Shown: positions 11,962 through 23,349, counted from the stretch's first letter. The stretch: 64,000 nt of DNA from Flaveria trinervia (GCA_025506515.1 CM046443.1:25331560-25395559), one strand, 5' to 3'. A program made the numbers and translations. Notes: generated by a model from the sequence alone, not told the origin.

Positions 11962-14900
11962 ATGGCTGACCTTACACACAGAAATGATCCTCACTTTGCC
12001 ATGCAGCTACACAGACAACACAATCAGGTTGCTCTGTTATGCTCTGACAAAGATCCTCATTTCTCAGAGGTTTGCCGTTTCTTGTCTTTGTCTCACTACT
12101 TCACCTCCCTAACCATTGATCCTCCTCTATATGAGGATCATTTGCTTGAATTCTGGAAGACCTGCCAAGAGGTCATTATGGATGGGGAGAAGGCACTGTC
12201 TGCCACAGTGCAGGGGAGAACAATTTTCATCACTCCGGCCATCATCAACCGACATCTTCAGCTGGATGATGAAGCAGGTGAAGTGTTCTTTCCAAAAGAA
12301 GCGGTTAATCATTCCTTCGAGCAGATGGGCTATGAAGGAGATTTCTCTGTAAAGACCTTCAGGAAAGGGAAGGTCTCATCCCAGTGGAAATACCTGCTCC
12401 ATGTGGTTATCCACAGCTTATCAAACAAGCATGGTGGATGGGACCAGATTCCTGAGGATCTCTCTTTATAGTTCATGGGATGGTTCAGGGGGTCAAGTTC
12501 AGGTATTCACAATTTGTTTATACTAATTTACTTGCAAACTTAGACTCCTTAGAATATTACATGTTTCCTAGATATGTTCAACACATTCTTAACTGTGAAC
12601 TGGGCTCACAGTTGAGGGAAACAGGCAATATTCTTAAACTGGGACAGATGAAGCCCGGCATCTTTAAAATTATGAAGAAGCCAACTGTAGGCTTCTCAGG
12701 GGTAGAAACAGCCCTAGTCCCAAAAATGTTAGAGCTCATTGCTCAAGGTGACAACATAGCAGTCCAAGCTAGTGTTGAACCCACCTACTGCTCTCCTACC
12801 CTCTTCACAACCTCCATATTCATCACCTACAAAAGAAAATCCCAACGAACCCCTGCTCAGGCTATTGAGTCTGTGCAGGCCCCCAAATACTCAACCTTAC
12901 AGGAAGAAGTGGACTCCAGAGCTCCCACTTCTCCTGAGGAGCAAACCACTCCCATTACTTTACCTATCAGGGCTGAGGTTCCTCAAGCTCAACCTGATGA
13001 GCTCATTAGCCCAACAACTGTAAGCTTCACTCTGAGTCTCAACACTCAAGTGAACAACCTTCAGGGGATAGCTACCATCCCCAGCCTTTGGATCTAAACC
13101 AACCAATTCCCAACCTATCCTTTTACACTGATGAAGACTTAGGATTCAGTGAGTACCATGAGTCTCTCTTCTCCTCCCCTACTCAAAGAGAGATGAGTAC
13201 CTCTGACTCTCCTCAGTCTATCCCTCATCAGTCACCTATTACTGAGGTGGACACATCTGAACCTGTTCAGGATGTCCATATGGAAGAGGCTCTCACTTTT
13301 GAAAGTGATTACATCATTAAGACCTCAACCATGGCAACTCAGCCATTGGCATCTTAACTGAGGTTGCCAGTGAGCAGAGGAAAACCAGCAGCCAAGAAAC
13401 TCAAGCTGGTGGTGAGAGAAGGGACTTTGGTCCAATCCTCTCATCCCCCAGTGATTCTTCTGATGAAGATGAGGGGAATTTGAGACTAAAGGTACAAAAA
13501 TTGTCACAAACATGCACCTATCTAGTCTCTAAGGTTAGTCACTTGGAATCTCAGGTGACTACCCTGCAAAACAGGGTCAATGATCAGCAACTCCAGATTT
13601 CATATCTGCAGGAAAAACTAGCTGGAGACCTTTAAGGAGAGCTCAACCAGGAACACAAGAACCTGTGGAAGTGATTGATTTATCCTCCAGCTCACCTATG
13701 CAAGTGGGTGATGCTACCAAAAAGGGGGAGAAAGTTATCACAACCACAGAACCTGGGAGTTCTTCAAAGAGAATGGACATAGAGGACTCACCATCCTCAC
13801 TTGCTGTTGTGCATTCTCAGCAACTTCCTCAAGTTCACATTAATGTGGACTCTATAGACTCTCTCATCAGGAGTCTCTTTGAGGAAGGTATACCAAGGGC
13901 TGTCTCATCTCCACCACATGGAACTGGCAACTACATCATCAGATGGAGGTATGATGATGACAGAAGAGCCCTCATACTTCACAGAGTTCAAGGTCAACAA
14001 GAAGTCTTTCAGTTCCAAAGCCTGAGCTTCTATGAAGGACTGGATTTAGTCAACATGCCACTTGTCAATCCAAGCAAATCTAGACAAGCTGACAGGCTGG
14101 CTCAAAGAATCCAAGACAGGATCCTTGCAGAGTTCTCTCTAAGAAGGAGACTTAGGCAATCAGGCAATGTCATCGGTCAACTGGATGTTGAGGTGGACCC
14201 TAAGATTAGTTTCATAGGGGAAACCTTGGCTGAAGGCCCAGTGGCAGAACCTGAGACCCTTGTCTCACCATCAACAACTGCTGCAGAGGTCCAAACTCCA
14301 TCTGAGACACCTGCTGGTGAAGGTGTTTCTCAGCCTCTCTCTGGCCAGAGCATGGAAGCTACACCAAGCAATGAAGGCCAAGCCTCAATCCACCCTGAGT
14401 CACAAAGGTCTGTTGGTGACAAAGGGAAAAGGATAATGACTCCTGAGGAAATTGAGGAGGAAGAGAGAGAGAGGAAAAGGAGGCTAAGGGGAGAAAGTTC
14501 TTCTGGGTCATCAAAATTCATGCAAGCTGCAATCAGGGCTGCCCCCAGACCAAATACTCAAAATGATGAACAAAGGGCAGTCAGGATTAATTATTTACAG
14601 ACCAGGAACTATGATGTTGATGAAATCATCTCCCTCCCCTTAGAAGAGTTGAATGAACTGGCTGACATGGAAGTGTCAAGAGAGATTAAGGAGAAAGAGG
14701 ATGCAAGGTTACTTCTCCAATTCAAAGAGGAGAGGAGACAGAAAAGACTTCACAAGCATACTCCCACTCTCTCTCCAGTTCAAGAAAGTCCTGCACAGGA
14801 AGATGTGGCTCCACAAGAACCTCAGGTAGATAAAGAAGAGGATAGAATCAAAATGATAAACTACCTGAGTGCCACAGGCTTCTATCAGGCAAATACACTT

Positions 14901-15785
14901 CTTCCCCTGTCCTATGACTTCATTGAGTTCGAGTACTTAAAGCAACTTGAGCTTGAGTTAGTCAAAGAAAGAAAAACAACCAAAAGGAAGCTAAGGGAAG
15001 AAGCTGCAAAGTCAAGAGCCATCATTCAAAAGAATGCAAAGAAGTCTGCTGACAGACAAAGAATGATGAGCTTCTTGAAGTCATATGGATTCTCCGGAAG
15101 GAGACTTGGTCCCATGTCTCTATCTACAATGGATGAGCATATAAGGGTAATCAAGCAGAAGATTAAAAGTGGTGAACTCATTGACTTGCACTCTCTTCCA
15201 AGTCAAGTCCCACCTGAAGTGGAGGTCAAGTTTGAACAACCAGAGACACCTGAACCAGAACCTCCAGCTGAGCCTCAGCAAACTTCATCTTCTGATCCAA
15301 GACAGGGTCAAACTCCCTCTTCTTCTGAACCTGTGAGGGAGGAACACCCAACTGAGAAAGACACTGATGATCAACATGGTGCTGCAGACCAGTCTTCTCA
15401 GTTAAAGACATTAAAGAGGAAGAAGAAAATGGCCTCTAAACCAAAGACTAAAAAGAAGAAGCCAAAGTCATCTACCTCTACACCCCAGGCTGAATCAGAT
15501 CAACCTGAGGAAGTGCATGATGAGGCAGCCCAATCAACTCCTATGCAAGTGGCTCCTCTAGCAACCGAGACACCCATCTTATACCTGGACTTACTCTACC
15601 AATCCAGAAAGATGGAATGTTATCAGAGATCAAGGTGTTGAAAATGTCTACTCATGGCAAGACATAATCAACTTACCTCTGCATGATCTCTTTGAAATGA
15701 GAAGATACTATGAGAGTCTTGATGATCCTGACCATCAAATGAAGAAAGGGATGGTCTTGATTATTCTGAAGACTACAAACATTTA
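11962..15785 (+). pseudogene. E2 ORF3: extra protein between pol and 3' LTR, function unknown
   Basis: The start is ATG 11962 (CACAATGGCT), right after a TATA-bearing spacer. Segments read 11962-12471, 12480-13097, 13088-13357, about 13350-13640, about 13625-15641 and a last frame to about 15785, joined by small indels: about 1,270 residues in all. The N-terminal 200 residues are globular, with a WKYLLHVVIHSLS...GGWD block and FPRYVQHILN at about 12570-12600; the E1 ORF3 has matching blocks (KYLAHVLLKCIA...GGFDEL, YPRFMQMIID). The middle is Ser/Pro/Glu-rich with a coiled coil at 13490-13630. Around 14580-15180 three loose repeats of 80-90 residues begin INYLQTRNY, INYLSATGF and MSFLKSYGF. The tail is Lys/Pro-rich and ends with VYSWQDIINLPLHDLFEMRR next to the PPT. 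I see no signal peptide or membrane segment, so a classical envelope is not supported. Confidence 0.75.
13719..13734 (+). other. Internal polypurine tract-like sequence in E2 ORF3
   Basis: AAAAAGGGGGAGAAAG is purine-only and looks like the plus-strand priming tract of plant LTR elements, but lies 2.1 kb before the 3' LTR. It may be a central polypurine tract or only a Lys-Gly-Glu coding stretch. Confidence 0.35.
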
Positions 15786-15815
15786 AAGATCTTCTAAGTG
15801 TTTTGGTAGCATCAG

Positions 15816-15828
15816 CCTAGGGGGAGTT
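15816..15828 (+). other. E2 polypurine tract
   Basis: CCTAGGGGGAGTT ends exactly where the 3' LTR begins (TGTAAGG). This is the plus-strand primer of the element. The E1 equivalent is TAATAGGGAGTT at 24708-24719. Confidence 0.85.
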
Positions 15829-16614
15829 TGTAAGGATTCCTGAAGTCTGATGCAACCCAAAACTGTAAGTGTTTCAGCAACATGCACTAAGTACTGAAGT
15901 GAAGAATGCTTCGGAAGAATTACACAAAGCATTAGAAAATACTCTAAGTGTAATATCTTCCGAAGCCAAGACCAATATCTTCCGAAGCCTAACATGAAGT
16001 CTTCCGAAGCTTGAAGAGACAAAGTCTTCCGAAGCTTCAACCTATGAAGACAGATTTCTTCCGAAGACTTTTAGTACACATGCTTTATCTGATGTACTGT
16101 TCCATAAAGCACCTTTTCCGCTGCGTCTCTGATAAGTCACCAACTTACAAGAGTTGGTGAAAAGGTCCATGCTTTTGGTAACTGTACATTGAGGTCTTGA
16201 GTCTGAAACTTTCCACTTTATGTACTTTATCCTTTTTGTAATGTATAAGGATGTGAGCTATGGCATGTCATAGTCACAAGGTCAAAAGGCAGATATGCCT
16301 TTTGATCCTACAATTGATTTTGTTAGTGTCTAGTCAATTGTATCCAGCTGGCTTTCATAGTATAGCCGGCTGTAGGTTGTAGTATAAGTATTCCAAGTTC
16401 TTGTATCTTTCTTATGCTTTGTAACACTTGTAAAAGAACTTGAGAAAGCAATATACTGCTCCCTTGAAAACTATACTCTCTTGTTCTGTCTCTTGCTTTA
16501 CTTGTGTTCTCTGCATCACCTTGGTTACCTAGTTCACTGTTTGATTAAGTTTAGTTAATCTCCTCATTGTGTTGTTGTGTTGTAATTGTGTTCAAGCCCT
16601 TGAACGATCCTGCA
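15829..16614 (+). repeat. E2 3' LTR (786 bp)
   Basis: This is a near-identical copy of 4207-4995. By eye the differences are a missing CT near 15867, one base change in the CCTTTTTCG/CCTTTTCCG run, a change near 16410, single-base losses near 16521 and 16549, and an extra GT near 16569. It carries the same six dyad motifs. Confidence 0.95.
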
Positions 16615-16618
16615 AACA

Positions 16619-18798
16619 TACGAATAAGAGAGTTTACAATAACTCACCGAGTCAAGTAGAAGTGCGGGTAACGTGGACGTTAAGAGATACAAACCCCCAG
16701 TGGAAAGGACCTACCTCTTGTTGCATTATGATGGATTCTTTAGTCTTCAAATCCCTCCACTCTCCACTTCTGAAGACGAGTTAGCAACCAGATGTTCATT
16801 GAGGTCTTAAACCCCACAACGCCCTAGACTCAACAACATCCATTCCTATGCCTAGTCTTCTAGTCAAAAGCAGGGGGGCATGGAGGTAAGGGACTCTCTT
16901 CTGATGATGAAGAATTGGAAAAATGTCAGGTGGATCAGGAAGGAACAGTCCCACTACTACAAGTACCAACGCATCAGATGTAATTTTTTTTGCCTCTGAC
17001 ACTTTGAAACCCATACTCCACTGCCTCAGATACTGGACCTGGGTTCACAACTGGATAATGAGGTAGGTACCCACCACTCCTAGATTCGTCAAATGTTATC
17101 ATAGTCTGGACAATATCATAGGGGATGTACAACAGGAGTACTACAAGAAATCAGCTATATTCAGCTGATTATGCTCAGTCGGGAAAAAGGCTACCTTCAC
17201 GATGGTGCTTATCATGTTTTGTGTCCCAATGAGCCAAAATATGTAAGTGATGCCTTAAACGATGAGGCTTGGGTGAGTGCCATGCAAGAAGACTTCTTCA
17301 ATTCAAGAAGTTAGGTGTGTGGACTCTGGTGGACAGACCTACAGGTGCTAAGGTTATTGGCACTAAATGGGTCTTAAAATGCAAGAGGATGACCAAGGGG
17401 TCATTATCATAAACAAGGCTCAACTTGTAGTTCAAGGATTTCTACAAGTCGAGGAATCGATTACAACGAAGTGTTTGCACCCGTGGCAAGAATGGAAGCC
17501 ATCCGTATCTTCCTAGCCTATGCATTGTATATGAAGATTAAAGTCTATCAGCTCGATGTGAAATGTGCATTCATTCATGGATCCGAGAAACAGTGTACGT
17601 TAGTCAACCTGAGGGATTCAAGGATTCGTATCATTGGGACAGAGTTTACAAGCTGGACAAGGCTCTACGGGCTTCATCAAGCCCTAGAGCCTGATATGAG
17701 AAACTCTCGAATCATCTTATGAAACACGAGTTTTGAAGAGGAGTGATTGATTGTACATTTTTTATCAAAGAGAAGGATGGTGACTTACTGCTTGTACAGA
17801 TCTACGTTGATGACATAATCTTCGGTTCCAAGAATGAAGACTTACATAAAGAATTTGAAGCAGTAATGAAGGCTGAATTTGAAATGAGTGCCATAGGAGA
17901 GATGAAATTCTTTCTCGGGTTACAGGTGGATCAAACACCACAGGGGATATTTCGACATCAAACAAAGTATGTAGGCGATATTCTCAGTCAGTTTGATATG
18001 GAGAATGCTGCCATAGCTAGGACTCCACTTGCTACAAACCATGATATAGCACCGTACAAGAATGGTGATCTGGTGGATGCTACCATGTACCGAGGCATGA
18101 TTGGATCTCTCATGTATCTCACTGCCTCATGACCTGATATCATGTACGCAACGTGTCTCTGCTTAAGATATCAGGCGAAACCAAAAGTCAACCATCTAAT
18201 TGGAGTCAAAAGGATATTTCGTTATCTAAAGGGTACCCTAACACTCGGGTTATGGTATCCTCATGATAACGATTTCGAGCTTAAAGCGTATAGTGACTCG
18301 GATTATGGCGGTTGCAAAATGAACTACAAGTCAACATCCGTGGGATGTTAATTCTTTGGGAGAAGATTAGTCACGTGGCAGTGTAAGGAGCAGACATCAG
18401 TTGCACTGTCTTGTGAAGCTGAATATGTTGCTGCGGCAAGCTGCTGTTCTCAAATCATCTGGATTCAACAGCAAATGTGGGACTACGGTTTGAAATTTTC
18501 TAACACTCCTATATTTGTCAATGATTCTGCTGCAATAGCCGTAACTAAAAATCCGGTCCAACATCCTAAGACTAAACACATCGGCATTAAATATCACTTT
18601 ATACGTGATTGTTTTGAAAAGAATTTAATCGATGTTGTTAAAATTAATACAGATTTTCAATATCTGTTAGAGGTCAACGGCATTAAAAAGAAAAGTGATG
18701 TGATTTCCGAGATGGCAGTACTTAGTCGACAAGTAGATTTCATTTTACTTTTCATTTGTATTTATTTTATTTTTTTATTTAGTTTCTTCGCCTATTAA
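16619..18798 (+). pseudogene. pol: E1 pol, second part: integrase end, reverse transcriptase, RNase H, decayed
   Basis: Integrase reading resumes after the E2 insertion (IRIREFT) and decays quickly. RT begins near 17235 (EPKYVSDALNDEAWVSAMQ). 17471-17722 has FAPVARMEAIRIFLAYA and QLDVKCAF. 17743-18132 carries the catalytic YVDD at about 17803-17814 and KFFLGLQVDQ. It stops at TGA 18130-18132 where the family reads on, and 18142-18351 continues in the same frame to another stop (TAA) before FFGRR. RNase H follows with YSDSDYGGC (about 18289), SCEAEYVAA and, in 18475-18798, IFVNDSAAIAVTKNP. About a dozen residues are missing near the C-terminus (DFQ followed directly by YLLEVNG). The nonsense codons look like C-to-T changes of CGA and CAA. 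Confidence 0.88.
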
Positions 18799-20275
18799 AA
18801 TCCTATAAGCAAAACTTTTTCGGTTTTAGAATTTTAGGGGGAGAATAGATTAAGTTAGTATTTACTTTCAGTACAAAAAAACGAGGGAGGAGGACAGGCA
18901 AGCTAAGATAAATGAGATCGTATCTGTGATACTGATTCAATGACTATGGAAAATGATGGTACACAGGTACAAATTGTTTGGGACTTTAAAAGAAGAATTT
19001 GTTTAATATGCAAAATTCGAATTATAAGTCTGAGAAGTCTAAGCAAAAATAAATAGAAAATGATAGTAAAACTAGCTATTACTAAGGTAACACGAAGAAA
19101 GTAGACCTGGAGGTTGCTAGACCATTAGATGATGTGTGGGTAGATTCAACATAATAGACAAGTAGACCTCATTGGTGATTTCAAGATCAAACTAAGTTGT
19201 TCAACAAGCTGTGGGTTATCATCTTATCCCTGGTTAACACAATCAATAGGGTTCCAATAAGGGGTGATGAGCAAAATAAATGCCACAAATGTGTGCGGAT
19301 GACCATAATATGAGCAAAGCACATGATGAAAAATGCAAAAAGCAATCAAGCTAATAACCTATGTTGTTGGTGCGATCTATGCAAAAAGAATAAAATTGCT
19401 CAAACAAAAAGATAGGTTGTGTGTCTCTCTACTGTGTGGTGGCACTGACCTAAGGATAAGCACAACCTAAATATTCTAGAATTCATTGGTGTTTGCGTCT
19501 CTCTGTTGTGCGGTGGCACTGACCTGAGGCTTTGTAACTCTTTGAAAGCTCTAGAATAGTTTCATCTTGAATACTACCCGTAGACCACTTAAAAATCTCC
19601 TGAGAAATGTTGATTATCATATAAGCGTGGGATCCAAAAATTCTTGTTGAAATAATTAAACCTTAAACCATCATCAATTTGTGTCAAAAGTCTGTGTATG
19701 GATTTAAGAGGACAAGTATACTGACAATCATCGTGGCTGCAACTCTTGAAAGTCAACACCACTGTGTGCATCTTGTGGTACTAGTATGATTTCCTAGACT
19801 TGCTAATGACTCTTGATGAAAACAAGAATCGAGCATCAAAAGGTTTTGATAACATGTCTCGAATAATTTGACTTACCTATATGATTCCATAATGAATCGT
19901 TTCACTTATGGTCAAAATAACATGAAGCTGCATGTTCTAGAAATAAATCTGTTAGATATCTGTCTTAGGATTTCCACCTCACACAAAATTTACAAAAATA
20001 TGTATTACTTCTGTTTTTCAGTTCTAGTAGTTTCATTTGTTTAATTTTGTCAGTTTAGTTGTTAAAAGTCGGACTACGTATTGAAATTCTATCTAGAACT
20101 TAATCACTAAAAAGGGTCAAATCAGAGGTGACCAAAATGGGTTTTCAAATGTTAAAAGGATCATGTCTAAGGTGATCAAAAGTTTTTGAAGTTGAAATGG
20201 TCATGTCTGTGATGATCAAATGGGAAAAATGTCGTATCAATAAGAAAAAGGAATAAATAAATGAATGGTGATAAA
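18799..20275 (+). other. E1 spacer after pol, first part
   Basis: No ORF of note. A purine tract AGGGGGAGAA at 18836-18845 resembles a PPT, but no LTR follows. An imperfect direct repeat of about 40 bases (units near 19419 and 19493, both containing GGTGGCACTGACCT) is the only other structure I see. By position it belongs to E1. Confidence 0.55.
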
Positions 20276-20279
20276 GTCA

Positions 20280-20764
20280 AAATCATAAGTATGAGCCCAT
20301 TCGCATGACTGGACCATGAGTATGGACCAGCCGTACGATTGGACCATTTGTATGAGCCCATTCGCACGACTGGACCATGAGTATGGACCAGCCGTACGAT
20401 TGGATCATTTGTATTAGTCCAATTGCACGACTAAACTACATGCATGGCCCAAACGTGCGATTGGACCATCAGCATGAGTAAGCTCACACGGATGGTTCAT
20501 AAAATGAACCAATCGCATGAATGGAGGAGACCGAATGACACAGTCGCACGACTGATCCTCATTCGCATGAATTAATTGTGTGACTGGGCTCAGTCGCACG
20601 ACTGAAGGAAACCCTAGTATAAAAGGAGGGGGAGTTGGTCGAAGTCGCTCATCACTCCCAAATCGCCCCCAAATTGCACGACTCTACCGTTACTCTGCCC
20701 AATTTTCATTGACTATTATAGACTACAAATTGTTGTGTTCTGACGATTTCCAGTGATTATACAG
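20280..20764 (+). promoter_or_regulatory. E1 internal promoter candidate: dyad array plus TATA upstream of ORF3
   Basis: 20290-20600 holds about ten motifs of the type CARTCG-NN-CGAYTG, including two perfect CAGTCGCACGACTG copies at about 20542 and 20591, partly inside a duplicated 60-bp unit. AGTATAAAAGGAG follows at about 20608. The E1 3' LTR has the same order (array 24955-25170, then CCTATAAATACC at about 25181). The 20625-20764 stretch would be a leader exon ending ACAG before GTACAG. Confidence 0.6.
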
Positions 20765-21289
20765 GTACAGTGTGGTGCAATCTACTCAAATGTCAATAGA
20801 TTCATGCCCTAATTGACTGAATTTAGCCCTAAATAGATCCGAGACTTAGTTTGACTAATAAACTGATAAAATTAAGTATTTTGTGAAATTAAAGGCTATT
20901 AGGTGTTATATCGATCACTTGCGAAACTAATGATCCAAACCATGACGTCTAACATTAAGTTTTGCTCAAAATTTGAATTTGAATTGAACAGACAGTCTGT
21001 CATGCGAATGGACACCCTGATGAACTTCAGTCGCACGACCGAGCTGGGCGAATGGCTCAATCGACGACTGTACCATGTGTATGATTTTAGTCGCACGACT
21101 GGTGTAACCGCATGAGATAGCATACGACTGATCCAAGTCGCATGCCTAGTCGTGCGTAAGAGCTCAATCGCATGACTAAATCTCAGTCGCACAGTTCATT
21201 CACACGATAGAACAATAAAACTTCAAGTTCAAATGAATCAAATTGTTATTTATTGACACGCACTAACGTTTATTTGCATTGTGTGACAG
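20765..21289 (+). other. Candidate intron in the E1 ORF3 leader (GT-AG, 525 bp)
   Basis: A donor-like ACAG|GTACAG at 20764/20765 and an acceptor TTTGCATTGTGTGACAG directly before ATG 21290 bound this stretch. CACTAAC, a good plant branch-point match, lies about 25 bases before the acceptor. More dyad motifs lie inside (21029, 21089 and on). No transcript evidence is available. Confidence 0.4.
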
Positions 21290-22529
21290 ATGACGAGTCG
21301 TTGGCCCATAAGCACTAAGCACAATATTTGTGCTCATCAAGATCTCACCTACAGGAATGCTGCTGATTTCTCAGGCATTATCACTTTCCTACGAAGATCG
21401 AGGATCTTTCGTGCCATATCTACTCCATGCACACCATACCGATCACTTCAGCAGGCCTTTTCGGAAGGCGCGGTTGTCGATAGGACCGCAGAGCCCACCG
21501 GATTAGGAGCTCTATCTTGGGTCATGCTATAGAGATCATAGAGGAGGATCTCAGGACTATTTTAGAGTTTGGAGACGACACCGATTGTCCGACCCGACTA
21601 CACCCACTGATAGTGTGCGGCTGCTTCCTACGAGCCAAGTACTCGGGGGACATCACCGCAGGTGTGCTCAACAAGAGCAACATGTGCCCCAATTCAAGTA
21701 CTTGGCACATGTGTTGCTTAAGTGCATTGCCTCCAGGAAGGGAGGCTTTGATGAGCTATCGGATCAGATTCAGAACATCTACATGGCATTGGTGCTGAAC
21801 CATCCATTTAGCTTCTCCAGGATGATCTTCACCTATCTGGTGGAGAACATCGAGGCCAGGGGAAGGGGGGATTTTGTATGTACCCGCGCTTCATGCAGAT
21901 GATCATTGATTAGAAGCTCCCTTAGCTACCTAAGGAGAAGAAGGACGTTGTAGTGCTCGAGGTGATGGACGCTACCACCTTGGGCAGGATGAAGGTATAC
22001 AGGGGGAAACAGGTGAAACCCCCTGTGAGGCGATTGTTTGGGAATCTAGCCCGGGAAGACTATGTGGCACCGTCACGGAGGAAGTGGTGCCACGATGATA
22101 GCGACTCTGATACTGAGCAGATTGTGCTCCCCACTGATGACTCAAGGGATGATGACAGTGGCGATGGTGGAGACACTGGCCCCACTCCATCTAAGGCCAC
22201 CACTACAGATGTTAAACCTCCACCACCCACTCATGGAGAAGCTGATATAGCAGGTTTCCATCAGGATTTCAGACCTGATGAGGAGGAGGAGAGTGACGAT
22301 GAGCCATTGACCAGAACGGTGGGCAGCAGGGTGGTTGGCACCGAACGTGGAATGGAGGCGGTGGAGGACGCAAGCTGCGTCTGGGGAGACTACTACAGAT
22401 CCTACTTATACCCCAGACCAGCCCAGCATCCCAGGGGGAGCATCCTCCTCGAGGGGTTCGAGAAAGAAGAGGATGGCTCAGCCCCATGGGATGAAGCCGA
22501 AAAGACGAAGGTTCACGTTGATTCCTACC

Positions 22530-22740
22530 TCCACCACCACTGCCACCATATCTACCACCACCACTCACTCACCCACTACCACCACTACCACCACCACTAC
22601 CACCACCTCACCCACCATCACTACCACAACCACTCCACCACCTATCTACACTACTTCCACCACCATTACATCCTACCCATCACCACCCACACATATACCA
22701 CCACCCAAATTCACCACAGCCACCACCACTACCACCAGCC
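22530..22740 (+). repeat. CCA/ACC-rich microsatellite inside ORF3
   Basis: Interrupted ACC/CCA triplets. In the ORF3 frame they code a Thr/Pro-rich linker; in another frame they give a His/Tyr-rich shadow. The tract continues in frame with flanking ORF3 sequence. Confidence 0.85.
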
Positions 22741-23110
22741 ACCAGCCCGGACCATCATCCAACCAACCATTCATTACAGGATCCTCCCTATCTTCTGTTT
22801 GGGTAGAGGATCAGCTGGCAGCACTTAACAGGATGGTGCTAAAGTTGTGGGCTGCTGACGAGGAAAGAGCTGCCCAAATCAGACAGCTTGTGGAGCAAAA
22901 CGTTGCCCAAGCACAACAGATCGCTCAACAGGCCCAACTAATAAAGGATCAGGCTCAGCAGATGGCTGCTCAAAGTCAAGAGATTGCCCAAGTCCAGGAA
23001 CATAAAGTTCTATCAACAAAGAAGATAGAGGAGTTGGAGGCTGCCAAAAAGACCATCATGCTCAAGCTTAAAGGAACAAAGGATGAGCCACTGAAGATAA
23101 GAGAAAGAGA

Positions 23111-23236
23111 TGGTGATGATGATGGTGATGACGATAATGATGAGGATGATGATGAAAAGGATGATGATAAGGATGAAACAGAGAGAGGAGATGATGAAGG
23201 TGTAGGAGATGGAGGAGATGATGAAGAAGAAGGTGA
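23111..23236 (+). repeat. GAT/GAA triplet tract coding acidic run in ORF3
   Basis: GATGATGATGG-type triplets code mostly Asp, Glu and Lys. The related fragment at 54415-54560 has a similar acidic run in the same place, so the tract is an inherited part of ORF3. Confidence 0.8.
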
Positions 23237-23349
23237 TGCATCTGCATTGGGTGCCACACAAGCTAGTGAGAGGCGGACCAAGAAGAATCAAGATCAGGGT
23301 GCCTCGACCTCAGCCCCGACTGTAGAGGAGCACATGATTCAAGACAAAC

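Larger units (their letters stand above)
4207..16614 (+). mobile_element. E2: complete young Ty1/copia element (SIRE/Maximus-like) with ORF3, 12.4 kb
   Basis: Two near-identical LTRs (4207-4995, 15829-16614) start TGTAAGG and end CCTGCA. A PBS lies 2 nt inside the 5' LTR and a polypurine tract directly precedes the 3' LTR. Between them are gag with two zinc knuckles, PR, IN, RT, RNase H, a 0.6-kb spacer and ORF3 of about 3.8 kb. It sits inside the E1 integrase with AACA repeated at both edges; a 5-bp duplication with one base shared with the LTR end is also possible. The LTRs differ by only a handful of small changes, so insertion was recent. Coding frames are nonetheless broken at many points, almost always by small indels. 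Confidence 0.95.

Noticed and set aside
11962..15785. Retroviral-type envelope gene
   Set aside because: Position fits, but no signal peptide, membrane helix or furin-like site is visible.
18836..18845. E1 3' end at the purine tract after pol
   Set aside because: No LTR start follows; a matching LTR with its own PPT lies after ORF3 at 24720.
22500..22828. His/Tyr-rich reading across the ACC triplets
   Set aside because: Out-of-frame shadow; the Thr/Pro frame continues into conserved ORF3 sequence on the right.
22976..23291. Ser-rich and His-rich minus-strand frames opposite the GAT tract (also 54300-54596)
   Set aside because: Antisense of the acidic ORF3 run; low complexity only.
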